This document shows positions 45,268-57,678 of a stretch of 64,000 nt of DNA, one piece after another (within the stretch, counting starts at the first letter, position 1; each line of letters begins with the position of its first letter). The notes below the pieces were generated by a model. That model had not been told where the DNA came from. It worked only from the letters and a program-made list of their open reading frames with translations, and did no database searches. The stretch lies in contig NC_133108.1 in assembly GCF_022965805.1 (NCBI RefSeq), positions 19,480,056 to 19,544,055 of the forward strand. The letters are read 5' to 3'. Source of the stretch: Primulina eburnea (Eukaryota; Streptophyta; Magnoliopsida; Lamiales; Gesneriaceae). The translations under genes and the position numbers were made by a program.

Positions 45268-45303
45268 ATCTCCCCTCCTTAGAGGAATTTCGTCCTCGAA
45301 ATT
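45268..45303 (-). promoter_or_regulatory. Element L polypurine tract and pre-PPT stem-loop
   Basis: Minus strand AATTTCG-AGGA-CGAAATT (45286-45303), then TAAGGAGGGGAGAT up to the LTR start. Confidence 0.85.
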
Positions 45304-45307
45304 GACG

Positions 45308-47601
45308 TCACTGCACGAACAACTCAGGATACTTCTCTCTCATCTCATCCTCCGGTTCCCACGTAGCCTCTTCGATCAAATGGTTCCTCCAAAGAACTAT
45401 AACGATGCCGATCTCTTTGTTCCTCAAAACTTTAACTTTGCGGTCCAGAATCTGAACCGGAATCTCTTGGTACGTAAAATTCGGCATCAAGTCCAATGGC
45501 TCGTGGCGAAGAACATGGGAAGGATTTGCAATATACTTCCTGAGCATCGATACGTGAAAAAAATTGTGAACACTATCAAGATCTGGCGGCAAGACTAACC
45601 TGTAGGCTCGATCACCAACTCTGTCCAAGATCTCAAAGGGGCCAATAAACTTCGGACTCAACTTACCCTTCTTGCCAAATCGCATCACACCCTTGAGAGG
45701 TGCTATCTTCAGGAACACGTGATCGCCAACCTCAAACTGCAAAGGTCTACGACGAACATCTGCATAACTCTTCTGCCTCGACTGCGCAGTCTTCATCCTC
45801 TCACGGATAACCGCAACAACATCGGCTGTCTGTTGGACCAACTCTGGTCCCAACATCTTCCTCTCACCAACCTCATCCCAATACAAGGGAGATCTACACT
45901 TCCTGCCATAAAGTGCTTCATACGGTGCCATCCCAATCGTCGCTTGGTAGCTATTGTTGTACTCTCTACAAGAGGCAATTTGGAATCCCAGCTACCAGAA
46001 TAATCGATAGTACAAGCTCTGAGCATATCCTCAAGAATCTGAATGACTCTTTCTGATTGACCGTCGCTCTGAGGGTGATAAGCTGTACTGAACGCTAACC
46101 GCGAACCCATAGCTCTGTGCAAACTCTTCCAAAACTCTGAGGTAAATCTAGGGTCACGATTAGACACAATCGACACAGGGACACCGTGAAGTCTAACAAT
46201 CTCTGCTATATAATCCTCGACATACTGGTTCATGGAGTACGTCGTCTTGACTGGAAGAAAGTGCGCTGACTTGGTCAATCGATCAACAATAACCCAAATA
46301 GAGTTAAAACCTTTCTGCGTCCTGGGAAGACCAGTCACGAAATCCATCGTAATATGCTCCCACTTCCACTGAGGAATCGGCAATGACAACAATGTCCCAG
46401 CAGGTCTCTGGTGCTCAATCTTCACCTGCTGACAAGTTAGGCACTGAGAAATGAACATAGCAATATCTTTCTTCATACCTGGCCACCAGTAAAGTCTACG
46501 AAGATCCTGATACATTTTGGTATTGCCTGGATGTATCGAATATGGCGAGGTATGAGCATCTGTCAAGACGCCGAATATCATCGCCAATAGAAACACAAAT
46601 ACGGCCTCTGAAAGTCACCAAACCATCACCATTCAACGCAAACTCTGAGATACCCCTCTCCTGAGCTCTAGCTCTCAACTCTAACAACTACAAATCAGTC
46701 GCTTGCTCTCTACGGATCCTGTCCGTCAATGTAGCCCGAATGACCAACGCTGAAAAACGAGCAATGGTCCCCGGAACTACCAAAGAAATCTCCTCTCTCT
46801 GCAAATCCATCAACAACGGCTTCTGAATCAAAGAACTCAAGGAAGAACTCGACTTACGGCTCAAAGCATCTGCCACAACATTCGCTTTCCCCGGGTGGTA
46901 ACTGATAGTCACATCATAGTCTTTGACAAGCTCTAACCACCTCCTCTGCCGCATATTGAGCTCTTTCTGAGATAACAAATACTTCAAACTCTTGTGGTCT
47001 GTGAAGATCTCACACTTTTCGCCATACAAATAATGTCTCCAAATCTTCAAGGCGAAAACCACAGCTGCCAGCTCCAAATCGTGCGTCGGATAATTCTTCT
47101 CATAGTCTTTCAACTGGCGAGAAGCATAGGCGATAACCTTACCTCGCTGCATCAACACTGCACCGAGACCCTTCTTCGACGCATCGGTATACACAACAAA
47201 ATCCTCTGAACCACTGGGCAATGAAAGAACAGGAGCTGTCGTCAACTTATCCTTCAACTCTTGAAATGCACTCTGGCAATCAATGGACCACTCGAACTTC
47301 ACAGACTTCCTCGTCAAATTGGTTAATGGCAGGGCAATCTTGGAGAAATCTGAAATGAAGCGATGATAATAACCCGCCAAACCAAGGAAACTGCGTACCT
47401 CTGAAAGAGTAGTAGGAATAGGACACTTCTGAATCGCCTCGATCTTCACTTGATCAACAACTATGCCATCTTTCGAAACAACATGGCCTAGAAAAGAAAT
47501 CCGATCCAACCAAAATTCACACTTCTTCAACTTGGCAAACAACCTCTTCTCTCTCAACAATCAGAGAACAACTCTGAGATGCTCGGCATGAAGCTCCCTG
47601 G
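45308..47601 (-). pseudogene. pol: Element L pol, 3' part: RT end, RNase H, integrase, chromodomain
   Basis: Reads from the RT connection ([16 protein letters not shown]) through RNase H ([27 protein letters not shown]), integrase (SIHPGN ... [35 protein letters not shown]) to a full GPY and chromodomain (VIVLWRNHLIEEATWE ... YPELFVQ, stop 45308-45310). Breaks: stop near 46688, a short deletion near 46570 and another near 45960 that shifts frame within the integrase core. The VSDRD aspartate reads Asn (VSNRD), which would remove a DDE residue. Confidence 0.92.
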
Positions 47602-49212
47602 TGTAATAGCCGAGCCCGGTGTACGGTACGGTTTAAGCTTTACTTGTTATTTGGGTTATGATTTAGATGTTTAGAGTTGTGTTTTGGGCTATAGTATTGT
47701 TGGTTAATGTTATCTTGAGGTATTAGATGTTTTTGGTTGTTCGTTTCAGTGTTTCGGTTCGATTTTATTAGGTTGTGTACTGTTCATTGCCGAAGCAAGA
47801 GTGCACCCGCGCTCTTAGAGGAGTGCCCCCGCGGTGTACTATTCATCATTTTGGTTTTGAAAGGCCGTGGCATCACCGCCCCCGCGGCAGTGTAAGCACC
47901 GCACCCGCGGTGAGACCGCACCCGTGGTAATTGTAGCACCGCACCCGCGGTGATCGTGCATGGGATTTTTGTTGGAATGCCGTGAGCTTAGCGCACCCGC
48001 GGTGCTTGTGTGACCGCACCCGCGGTGTAAGTATGGGCGAGATATTTAGTTGATTTTGGGAGTGGTTGGCCATAATTTATCTTATCCTTTCCTCTTCATT
48101 TCGAGATTCTCTCATTTCTTAAGGGTTTTCCTCCATTTCTTTAGCTTCCTACCTTTGATTCTTGGAGTTATTTGGAATTCCGGCTTGAGATTGTCGTTCT
48201 CCGTGGTATAAGGAAGCCTAGGTAAGTTTTTGGTGCGATTCTATTAAGGTTTTGAGTTAAGGGTTGACTTGGGCTTGATGTTTGAGTTGGTTAATGGATT
48301 ATTTGACTTATATTTGTAGATATATAGTTGATATTGGTGTTGTTTACGGATTATTGTTGTAGGTGGTGTACCAAGATTTAGTTTGGAGGTGTTCGATTGG
48401 TTTGTAAGTGGAATTTCATACTTTTTGCTCACATGATATTATATGTATTGTGTTTTAAAGATTTTAAAGTGATATTCCCTTCCATTGATCCATTGTTATG
48501 TATTGATTTCATTGATTATCTATTGGAGGTATTGTATATATCACTATTGTTAAAGGTAATACAAGAGAAAATATGAGATTGCGAAAGGACGGCCTTAAAT
48601 GCTATTCAGAGTTCAAATGTTTTATTGGATTGATTAATCATAGTCAGAGCATTGCATGCAATTAGATGATCATCGACCATAGGCTTTTATCCCTCAGAGT
48701 TATCGATTTATATCGATAGGGATATTAGCACCAGAGCAGAGATACTATTGATATCAATCCAACCAAAGAAAAGAGAATACCATCTTATTGCTATCTTATT
48801 GATATGTTATTGCTACAGCTATTGCTACAGTATTCATGTTTCAGAGTTGATGGTATTTATGATTTCAAAGTCATGTTTTACAGAGTATACTATGTATCAT
48901 TGCTATGTTAGAGTTCCACTTGCTGAGATTTATTCTCATTTCAGTTTATTCATGTGATGCAGATCAGAGTGGAGGCCCTGGACGTTGACTGTGGATAGGG
49001 GTCATATGCATACACCGTTGGAAGGAAGATTGTTTTGTACCATTTTGGGACATGATCATAAGAATGATTGTTTTGTATTTTGTATGTCATTTGAATGATC
49101 ATGTGTTTATTTTGTAAACATTTTTATGAAATGTATTTTGAAACTCCTTCCATATTTTAAAATAAAATTTTATTTCCGCTGTATTTTTAATGTTACGGGT
49201 CAGGGTGTCACA
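47602..49212 (+). repeat. Element M 5' LTR
   Basis: TGTAATAGCC...GTGTCACA, 1611 bp. After the core array a GATATTTAG TATA-like run is at about 48040. The GAATAAGACG stem-loop of B-type LTRs is absent; instead a GATACTATTGATATCAATCC phrase is conserved in all A-family LTRs. Confidence 0.95.
47800..48026 (+). promoter_or_regulatory. Paired GC-rich core array, M 5' LTR (eight units)
   Basis: Core starts 47800, 47822, 47875, 47898, 47915, 47938, 47990 and 48013: pairs at 22-23 bp, pair starts 75, 40 and 75 bp apart, as in E. The same array occurs at 54008-54234 in the 3' LTR, with several CpG changes between the two. Confidence 0.75.
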
Positions 49213-49217
49213 TTTAG

Positions 49218-49229
49218 TGGTATCAGAGC
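49218..49229 (+). promoter_or_regulatory. Element M primer binding site
   Basis: TGGTATCAGAGC, 5 nt after the 5' LTR; initiator Met-tRNA type. Confidence 0.93.
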
Positions 49230-49343
49230 GGTGTTCTTCGGACCAATGCATATGACTTCGTCTACTCTCAACTGTCCGGGTATGTTTTCTTGCATCTATC
49301 CATTGTTATTTATTGATTGGTGTCTTGTGAGCAATTGTAGAGT

Positions 49344-50285
49344 ATGCCTCCTAAGCGTAAGGCGGCAGAGGGTGAGGATAGTTCTTCCTCGAGAGTTGTC
49401 GACGAGTTCGGCAAGTTGCTTAAGGAGCAGGCTAAGGTGCATAGCGATCAGATTCAGCAGTTGCTCCGATTGCAAGGAGCAGGACAGGGTCGAGGCCAAG
49501 TGAGAGGTCAGGTTGCTCAGGCTGTTGGCACTGATGCCGTCTTTTCTGTTTTCAAGAGAATGGATCCACCGGAATTCGCAGGTAGCACCGATCCTCTAGT
49601 TGCTGTCGAGTGGGTCAAGGCGCTTGAAGCTATCTTCGATCATCTCCAGTATGAGGACAAAGACAGGATCAGTTGTGCTGTTTTCATGTTGGTTAAGGCT
49701 GCCCGCATTTGGTGGAATGCGACGAAGGTCAGTGTTACTGTTGCGACACTGAAGTGGTCTGAGTTTACGGACTTGTTCTACGACAAGTATTTCCCCGATG
49801 CCCTTCGAGCGAGGAAGGTTACGGAGTTCTTGGAGCTTCGTCAGGGGAGCTTGGATGTTGGTCAGGATATCCTGAAGTTTGAGGAGGGTTGCCTTTTTGC
49901 TCCGTATATTGCTTCGAACGGCAAGGACAAAGGCGCTCATTTCATTCGAGGCCTTAGAGCTGAGATTCGACGGGATATCAACATGTCCAAGGCTGTTACT
50001 TTCAAGGAGATTGTGTCCAAAGCTTTGTTGGCCGAGCAGGACGAGAAGGATATCGCCAGAGAGAGGCAGGAGAGGCATCAAGCTGTTGCTCAGAGAGGCC
50101 AGGGTTCTAATCAGAGGGGCAGGGATCGTTTCAAGGGCAAGGGCAAGATGGAGTCGAGTCCTAGACCTCCGCCAGTTCCAGTTGTTCCATTTGATCCCGA
50201 GAAGCCACTGTTCCAAAGTGTGGCAAGCATCACCGTGGAGAGTGCAGATTTGGCACTCATACCTGTTATCGTTGTGGCACGGTAG
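49344..50285 (+). pseudogene. gag: Element M gag
   Basis: Starts ATG 49344 (MPPKRKAAEGED...), 114 nt after the primer binding site. Capsid motifs: FKRMDPPEFAGSTDPLVAVEWVKALE, ARIWWNATK, FYDKYFPDALRARK, LRQGSLDVGQDILKFE. The zinc knuckle should follow FDPEKPL, but one base is missing near 50209 relative to L, so the frame leaves the [14 protein letters not shown] knuckle (readable in another frame at about 50264-50305) and stops at 50285. Confidence 0.93.
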
Positions 50286-50329
50286 GCCACGTTGCCAGGA
50301 ATTGTCCTCAAGGAGCTAGCCAAGGGAAG

Positions 50330-53300
50330 GTGCAGGGTCGTATCTTTTCGATGACCAAGGAAGGTATTAATCACGATTCTTCATTGATCTCTAGTACTAT
50401 TTTGATTTCAGGCAGAGTAGCTACTACTTTGGTAGATACTGGTGCTACTCATTCTTTTATGTCTGATTTGTTTTTGAGATCTTTGGGTATAGTTCCTTCT
50501 ATTCTTCCTCTTCAGCTTAGTGTTATTTTGCCTTCGGGGGACGTGTTGTGCCCGACATCGATTGTGTTTGCGTGCCCTGTTCGTATTGAGGAGCGAGTTG
50601 TCTTCGCTGATTTAATTGTTATTCCTATGGTTGCTTTCGATGTTATTCTTGGCATGGATTGGCTTTCGACTTACCGTGCAGTTATCGATGGTGTTGCTAA
50701 GACAGTAGCTTTTGCAGATGATGGCCAGGGAGGAGTTCTCGCCAGCTCAGGTACTTCGCTGGTCCTTCCTTTTATTTCTTGTCTTGAGGCTGAGAGATTG
50801 CTGTGTAGAGGTTGCGTTGGGTTTCTTGCTTCTATTGTTGATGTTGATAGACTGATTAAGTTGAATATTGATGATATTGATGTTGTGAGGGAGTTTGCTG
50901 ATGTGTTTGAGGATGATGTTCCGGGTTTGCCGCCGGACAGAGATGTTGAGTTCGTTATCGATCTAGCTCCTGGTACGGTTCCTATCTCTAAGGCTCCGTA
51001 CCGGATGGCCCCTACTGAGATGAAGGAGTTGAAGGCGCAGTTGCAGGATCTTCTAGATAAGGGTTTCATTCGTCCGAGTTCTTCGCCTTGGGGAGCTCCG
51101 GTTCTTTTCGTTAAGAAGAAGGATGGTTCCTTGCGGCTGTGTATCGACTATAGGGAGCTGAATAAAGTGACTGTCAAGAACAAGTATCCGTTGCCACGGA
51201 TAGATGATTTGTTTGATCAGCTCCATGGTGCCACTGTGTTTTCGAAGATTGATCTTCGGTCTGGCTACTATCAGTTGAAGGTTAGGGAGTCTGATGTCCC
51301 TAAGACGGCTTTCAGGACCAGGTATGGTCATTTTGAGTTTCTTGTGTTGTCGTTTGGTTTGACCAATGCCCCTTCAGTCTTCATGGACCTGATGAACCGT
51401 GTGTTCAAGCCATTCTTGGATAGCTTCGTCATTGTTTTCATCGACGATATTCTGATCTATTCCAAGACCAGAGAGCTTCATGCAGAGCATCTCAGAGTTG
51501 TGCTTCAGTTGTTGCGAGAGAAGAGGTTGTTTGCCAAGTTGAAGAAGTGTGAGTTTTTGCTGGATCAGATTTCTTTCCTAGGCCATGTTGTTTCGAGAGA
51601 TGGCATTGATGTTGATCCATTGAAGATAGAGGCGATTCAGAATTGGCCTATTCCTACCACTGTCTCTGAGGTACGCAGTTTCCTTGGTTTGGCGGGTTAT
51701 TATCGTCGTTTCATTTCAGATTTTTCCAAGATTGCCCTGCCATTGTCCAATCTGACGAGGAAGACTGTGAAGTTCGAGTGGTCCATCGATTGCCAGAGTG
51801 CATTTCAGGAGTTGAAGGATAGATTGACGACAGCTCCTGTTCTTTCATTGCCTAGTGGTTCTGAGGATTTCGTTGTCTATACCGATGCGTCGAAGAGAGG
51901 CCTTGGTGCAGTGCTGATGCAGCGAGGTAAGGTTATTGCCTATGCTTCTCGTCAGTTGAAGGATTATGAGAAGAATTATCCGACGCATGATTTGGAGCTA
52001 GCAGCTGTGGTTTTCGCCCTGAAGATTTGGAGGCATTACTTGTATGGCGAAAAGTGTGAGATCTTCAGAGACCACAAGAGCTTGAAGTATCTGTTTTCGC
52101 AGAAAGAGCTCAATATGCGGCAGAGGAGGTGGTTAGAGCTTGTCAAGGATTATGATGTGTCGATCAGTTATCACCCAGGGAAGGCGAACGTTGTGGCTGA
52201 TGCTTTGAGCCGTAAGTCGAGTGCTTCATTGAGTTCTTTGATTCAGAGGCCATTGTTGATGGATTTGCAGAGAGAGGAGATTGATCTGGTGATTCCAGGT
52301 ACCATTGCTCGTCTTTCAGCGTTGGTTATTCGATCTACTTTGACGGACAGGATCCGTAGAGAGCAGACTGACGATGTTCAGTTGACAGAGTTGAGAGCTA
52401 GAGCAGAGGAGAGAGGGAATTCAGAGTTTGGTTCGAATGGTGATGGTTTGGTGACTTTCAGAGGCCGTATCTGTGCTCCTATTGGCGATGATATTCGACG
52501 AGACATTCTGTCAGAGGCTCATACCGCACCTTATTCGATTCATCCAGGCAGTACGAAGATGTATCAGGATCTTCGTCGACTCTATTGGTGGCCAGGTATG
52601 AAGAGAGATATTGCTTTGTTCATTTCTCAGTGCCTTACTTGTCAGCAGGTAAAGATTGAGCATCAGAGACCTGCTGGGACATTGCTATCATTGCCGATTC
52701 CTCAGTGGAAGTGGGAGCATATTACGATGGATTTCGTGACTGGTCTTCCCAGAGTTCAGAGAGGTTATAATTCCATTTGGGTCATCGTTGATCGATTGAC
52801 CAAGTCAGCGCACTTTCTCCCAGTCAAGACGCGTACTCCATGAATCAGTATGCTGAGGACTACATTGCAGAGATTGTTAGACTTCACGGTGTCCCTGTGT
52901 CGTTTGTGTCTGATCGTGACCCCAGGTTTACCTCCGAGTTTTGGAAGAGTTTGCATAGAGCTTTGGGTTCTCGATTAGCTTTCAGTACAGCTTATCATCC
53001 TCAGAGCGACGGTCAGTCAGAGAGAGTCATTCAGATTCTTGAGGATATGCTCAGAGCTTGTACTATTGATTATTCTGGTAGCTGGGATTCTAAATTGCCA
53101 CTTGTGGAGTTCACGTACAACAATAGCTACTAGGAGTCGATTGGGATGGCACCGTATGAGGCACTTTATGGCAGGAAGTGCAGATCGCCTTTGTTTTGGG
53201 ATGAGGTTGGTGAGAGGAAGATGTTGGGACCAGAGTTGGTCCAGCAGACGGCCGATGTTGTTGCTGTGATCAGAGAAAGGATGAAGACTGCTCAGTCGAG

Positions 53301-53769
53301 ACAGAAGAGCTATGCAGATGTTCGTCGTAGACCTTTGCAGTTTGAGGTTGGCGATCATGTATTTTTGAAGATAGCACCTCTCAAGGGTGTGATGCGATTT
53401 GGTAAGAAGGGCAAGTTGAGTCCGAGATTCATTGGTCCATTCGAGATATTGGACAGAGTTGGTGACCGAGCCTACAGATTAGCCCTACCGCCCGATCTTG
53501 ACAGAGTCCATAATTTGTTTCATGTTTCGATGATCAGGAAGTATATTGCAGATCCTTCCCATGTTCTTCACCACGAGCCATTGGACTTGACGCCGAATTT
53601 GACGTACCAAGAGATTCCGGTCCAGATTTTGGATCGCACAGTTAGAGTTTTAAGGAACAAAGAGATCGGCATCGTTAAAGTCCTTTGGAGGAACCATTTG
53701 ATAGAGGAAGCTACGTGAGAACCAGAGATTGAGATGAGAGAGAAGTATCCTGAGTTGTTCGTGCAGTGA
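50330..53769 (+). pseudogene. pol: Element M pol
   Basis: The open frame 50330-52843 holds protease [14 protein letters not shown] ([30 protein letters not shown] near 51436-51455), RNase H ([27 protein letters not shown]) and the integrase zinc region plus [10 protein letters not shown] 1-bp loss near 52830 shifts the frame; the rest continues at 52840-53133 ([20 protein letters not shown]), is stopped by TAG near 53131, and resumes at 53146-53718 to a TGA at 53716-53718 that replaces the chromodomain Trp. The natural stop is 53767-53769. RT is complete; integrase and chromodomain are broken. Confidence 0.94.
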
Positions 53770-53773
53770 CGTC

Positions 53774-53809
53774 AATTTCGCGGACGAAATTCCTCTAAGG
53801 AGGGGAGAT
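53774..53809 (+). promoter_or_regulatory. Element M pre-PPT stem-loop and polypurine tract
   Basis: AATTTCG-CGGA-CGAAATT (53774-53791), then TAAGGAGGGGAGAT before the 3' LTR. Confidence 0.85.
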
Positions 53810-55420
53810 TGTAATAGCCGAGCCCGGTGTACGGTACGGTTTAAGCTTTACTTGTTATTTGGGTTATGATTTAGATGTTTAGAGTTGTGTTTTGGGCTAT
53901 AGTATTGTTGGTTAATGTTATCTTGAGGTATTAGATGTTGTTGGTTGTTCGTTTCAGTGTTTCGGTTCGATTTTATTTGGTTGTGTACTGTTCATTGCCG
54001 AAGCAAGAGTGCATCCGCGCTCTTAGAGGAGTGCCCCCGTGGTGTACTATTCATCATTTTGGTTTTGAAAGGCCGTGGCATCACCGCCCCCGCGGCAGTG
54101 TAAGCACCGCACCCGCGGTGAGACCACACCCGCGGTAATTGTAGCACCGCACCCGCGGTGATCGTGCATGGGATTTTTGTTGGAATGCCGTGAGCTTAGC
54201 GCACCCGCGGTGCTTGTGTGACCGCACCCGCGGTGTAAGTATGGGCGAGATATTTAGTTGCTTTTGGGAGTGGTTGGCCATACTTTATCTTATCCTTTCC
54301 TCTTCATTTCGAGATTCTCTCATTTCTTAAGGGTTTTCCTCCATTTCTTTAGCTTCCTACCTTTGATTCTTGGAGTTATTTGGAATTCCGGCTTGAGATT
54401 GTCGTTCTCCGTGGTATAAGGAAGCCTAGGTAAGTTTTTGGTGCGATTCTATTAAGGTTTTGAATTAAGGGTTGACTTGGGCTTGATGTTTGAGTTGGTT
54501 AATGGATTATTTGACTTGTATTTGTAGATATATAGTTGATATTGGTGTTGTTTACGGATTATTGTTGTAGGTGGTGTACCAAGATTTAGTTTGGAGGTGT
54601 TCGATTGGTTTGTAAGTGGAATTTCATCCTTTTTGCTCACATGATATTATATGTATTGTGTTTTAAAAATTTTAAAGTGATATTCCCTTCCATTGATCCA
54701 TTGTTATGTATTGATTTCATTGATTATCTATTGGAGGTATTGTATATCTCACTATTGTTAAAGGGAATACAAGAGAAAATATGAGATTGCGAAAGGACGG
54801 CCTTAAATGCTATTCAGAGTTCAAATGTTTTATTGGATTGATTAATCATAGTCAGAGCATTGCATGCAATTAGATGATCATCGACCATAGGCTTTTATCC
54901 CTCAGAGTTATCGATTTATATCGATAGGGATATTAGCACCAGAGAAGAGATACTATTGATATCAATCCAACCAGAGAAAAGAGAATACCATCTTATTGCT
55001 ATCTTATTGATATGTTATTGCTACAGCTATTGCTACAGTATTCATGTTTCAGAGTTGATGGTATTTATGATTTCAAAGTCATGTTTTACAGAGTATACTA
55101 TGTATCATTGCTATGTTAGAGTTCCACTTGCTGAGATTTATTCTCATTTCAGTTTATTCATATGATGCAGATCAGAGTGGAGGCCCTGGACGTTGACTGT
55201 GGATAGGGGTCATATGTAAACACCGTTGGAAGGAAGATTGTTTTGTACCATTTTGGGACATGATCATAAGAATGATTGTTTTGTATTTTGTATGTCATTT
55301 GAATGATCATGTGTTTATTTTGTATACATTTTTATGAAATGTATTTTGAAACTCCTTCCATATTTTAAAATAAAATTTTATTTCCGCTGTATTTTTAATG
55401 TTACGGGTCAGGGTTTCACA
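53810..55420 (+). repeat. Element M 3' LTR
   Basis: 1611 bp; core array at 54008-54234. It ends GTTTCACA, one change from the consensus end. Confidence 0.95.
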
Positions 55421-57543
55421 CCTGGTCTTGGAATAGATCAAGATATCATCGATATAGACAATGACAAATCTATCCAAATAAGGCTTGAACACACGGTTCA
55501 TCAGATCCATGAAAACTGAAGGAGCATTGGTCAGACCAAAAGACATCACAAGGAACTCATAATGACCGTACCTGGTCCGGAACGCTGTCTTAGGGATATC
55601 AGACTCCCTAACCTTCAACTGATAGTAGCCAGACCGAAGATCAATCTTCGAAATTACAGTGGCACCATGAAGTTGGTCAAATAGATCGTCAATCCGTGGC
55701 AACGGATACTTGTTCTTGATGGTCACTTTGTTGAGCTCCCAATAGTCAATACACAGCCGCAACGACCCATCTTTCTTCTTAACGAAAAGAACCGGAGCTC
55801 CCCAAGGCGAAGAACTCGGACGAATGAAACCCTTGTCCAATAGATCCTGCAACTGCGTCTTCAATTCCTTCATCTCGGTAGGGGCCATCCGGTACGGAGC
55901 CTTAGAAATAGGAACCGTACCTGGAGCTAGATCAATCACAAACTCAACATCTCTATCCGGCGGCAAACCCGGCACATCATCCTCAAACACATCAGCAAAC
56001 TCCCTCACAACAACAATATCATCAATATTCAACTTAATCATTCTATCCACATCCACAATAGAAGCCAAAAATACATCACAACCTCTACACATCAACTTCT
56101 CAGCCTCAAGACAAGAAATAAAAGGAAGGACCAGCGAAGTACCTGCACTGGCGAGAACTCCTCCCTTAATGCCATCATCTGCAAAGGTCACCGTCTTAGC
56201 AACGCATTCAATAACAGCACGATAGGTCGACAGCCAATCCATGCCAAGAATAACATCAAAGGCAACCATAGGGATAACAATCAAATCAGCAAAAACAACT
56301 CGCTCCTCAATACGAAAAGGGCACGCGTAAACAATAGACGTCGGGCACAACACATCTCCCGAAGGCAAAACAACATTCAACTGGAGGGGAAGAACAGAAG
56401 GAACTATACCCAAAGATCTCAAAATCAATTCAGACATAAAAGAATGAGTAGCACCAATATCAATCAAAGTCGTAGCTACTCTGCCTGAAATCAAAATAGT
56501 GCTAGAGATCACAAAAGAATCATGTTTAATACCTTCTTTGGTCATCGAAAAGATACGACCCTGCACTCTATCCTTGCTCGCTCCCCTTGGACAATCTTTA
56601 GCAATGTGGCCTGCAGTGCCACAACGATAACAAGAATGAGTGCCAAATCTGCACTCTCCTCGGTGATGTCTGCTACACTTCGGACACAGTGGCTTCTCGG
56701 GATCAACTGGGACTGACGGTGGTCTAGTACTCGATTCCATCTTGCCCTTCCCTTTGAAACGATCCTTGCTTCTCTGATTCGAGCCCTGACCTCTCTTAGC
56801 GATAGCTTGATACCTCTCCTGCCTCTCTCTGGCGATATCTTTCTCGTCTTGTTCTGCCAACAACGCCTTAGACACGATCTCTTTGAAAGTCATAGCTTTG
56901 GACATGTTGATATCCCTCCTGATCTCTGCATGAAGGCCTCAAATGAAATGAGCACCTTTGTCTTTGTCTTTCGAAGCAATATACGGAGCAAAAAGACAAA
57001 CTTCCTCGAACTTGAGAATATACTCGTCAACGTTCATGCTCCCCTGTCGAAGCTCCAAGAACTCCGTAACCTTTCTCGCTCGAAGTGCGTCGGGAAAGTA
57101 CTTGTCGTAGAAAAGATCGGTGAACTCTGACCACTTCAAAGCTGAAACATCGACACCAACCTTAGTAGCATTCCACCAGATACGTGCAGCCTTTACCAAC
57201 ATGAATACTGCACAGCTGATCCTGTCTTTATCCTCATACTGCAGATGGTCGAAGATTGCTTCAAGAGCCTTGATCCACTCTACAGCAACTAACGGATCAG
57301 TGCTACCTGCGAACTCCGGTGGATCCATCCTCTTGAAAGCAGAAAAGACGGCATCAGTGCCAACTGCCTGAGCTACTTGGCCTCTCACTTGTCCTCTACC
57401 CTGTCCTGTTCCTTGCAATCAAAGCAGCTGCTGAATCTGCTCGCTATGAACCTTGGCCTGCTCCTTAAGCAACTTGCCGAACTCGTCGACAACTCTCGAG
57501 GAAGAACTATCCTCACCCTCTACAGCTTTCCTCTTAGGAGGCA
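55421..57543 (-). pseudogene. gag-pol: Element L gag, protease and RT start
   Basis: Gag starts ATG 57543 (MPPKRKA...). In-frame TGA codons at 57418-57420 and 56936-56938 sit where M has CGA, typical C-to-T changes. The frame from 56905 then runs through the zinc knuckle [14 protein letters not shown], protease, and RT up to [16 protein letters not shown] at 55443-55460, where M is inserted. The protease active site reads DIG instead of DTG (near 56455-56463) and CIDYRELNK reads CIDYWELNK; both would disable the enzyme. Confidence 0.93.
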
Positions 57544-57661
57544 TACTCTACAATGTGCTCACAAAAAACATATCAATAGATAACAATGAATAGATATAAA
57601 AGAAAACATACCCGGACAGTCGAAAGTAAACGAAGTCATATGCATTGGTCCGAAGAACGGT

Positions 57662-57673
57662 GCTCTGATACCA
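57662..57673 (-). promoter_or_regulatory. Element L primer binding site
   Basis: Minus strand TGGTATCAGAGC, 5 nt from the 5' LTR at 57679. Confidence 0.92.
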
Positions 57674-57678
57674 CTAAA

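Larger units (their letters stand above)
47602..55420 (+). mobile_element. Element M: full-length A-family chromovirus
   Basis: 7819 bp with two 1611-bp LTRs, primer binding site, gag, pol and polypurine tract; duplication CCTGG on both sides restores the L RT frame. The LTRs differ at about 20 positions by eye (about 1.2%). It is the reference copy for the A family in this window, but gag, integrase and chromodomain each carry breaks. Confidence 0.96.
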
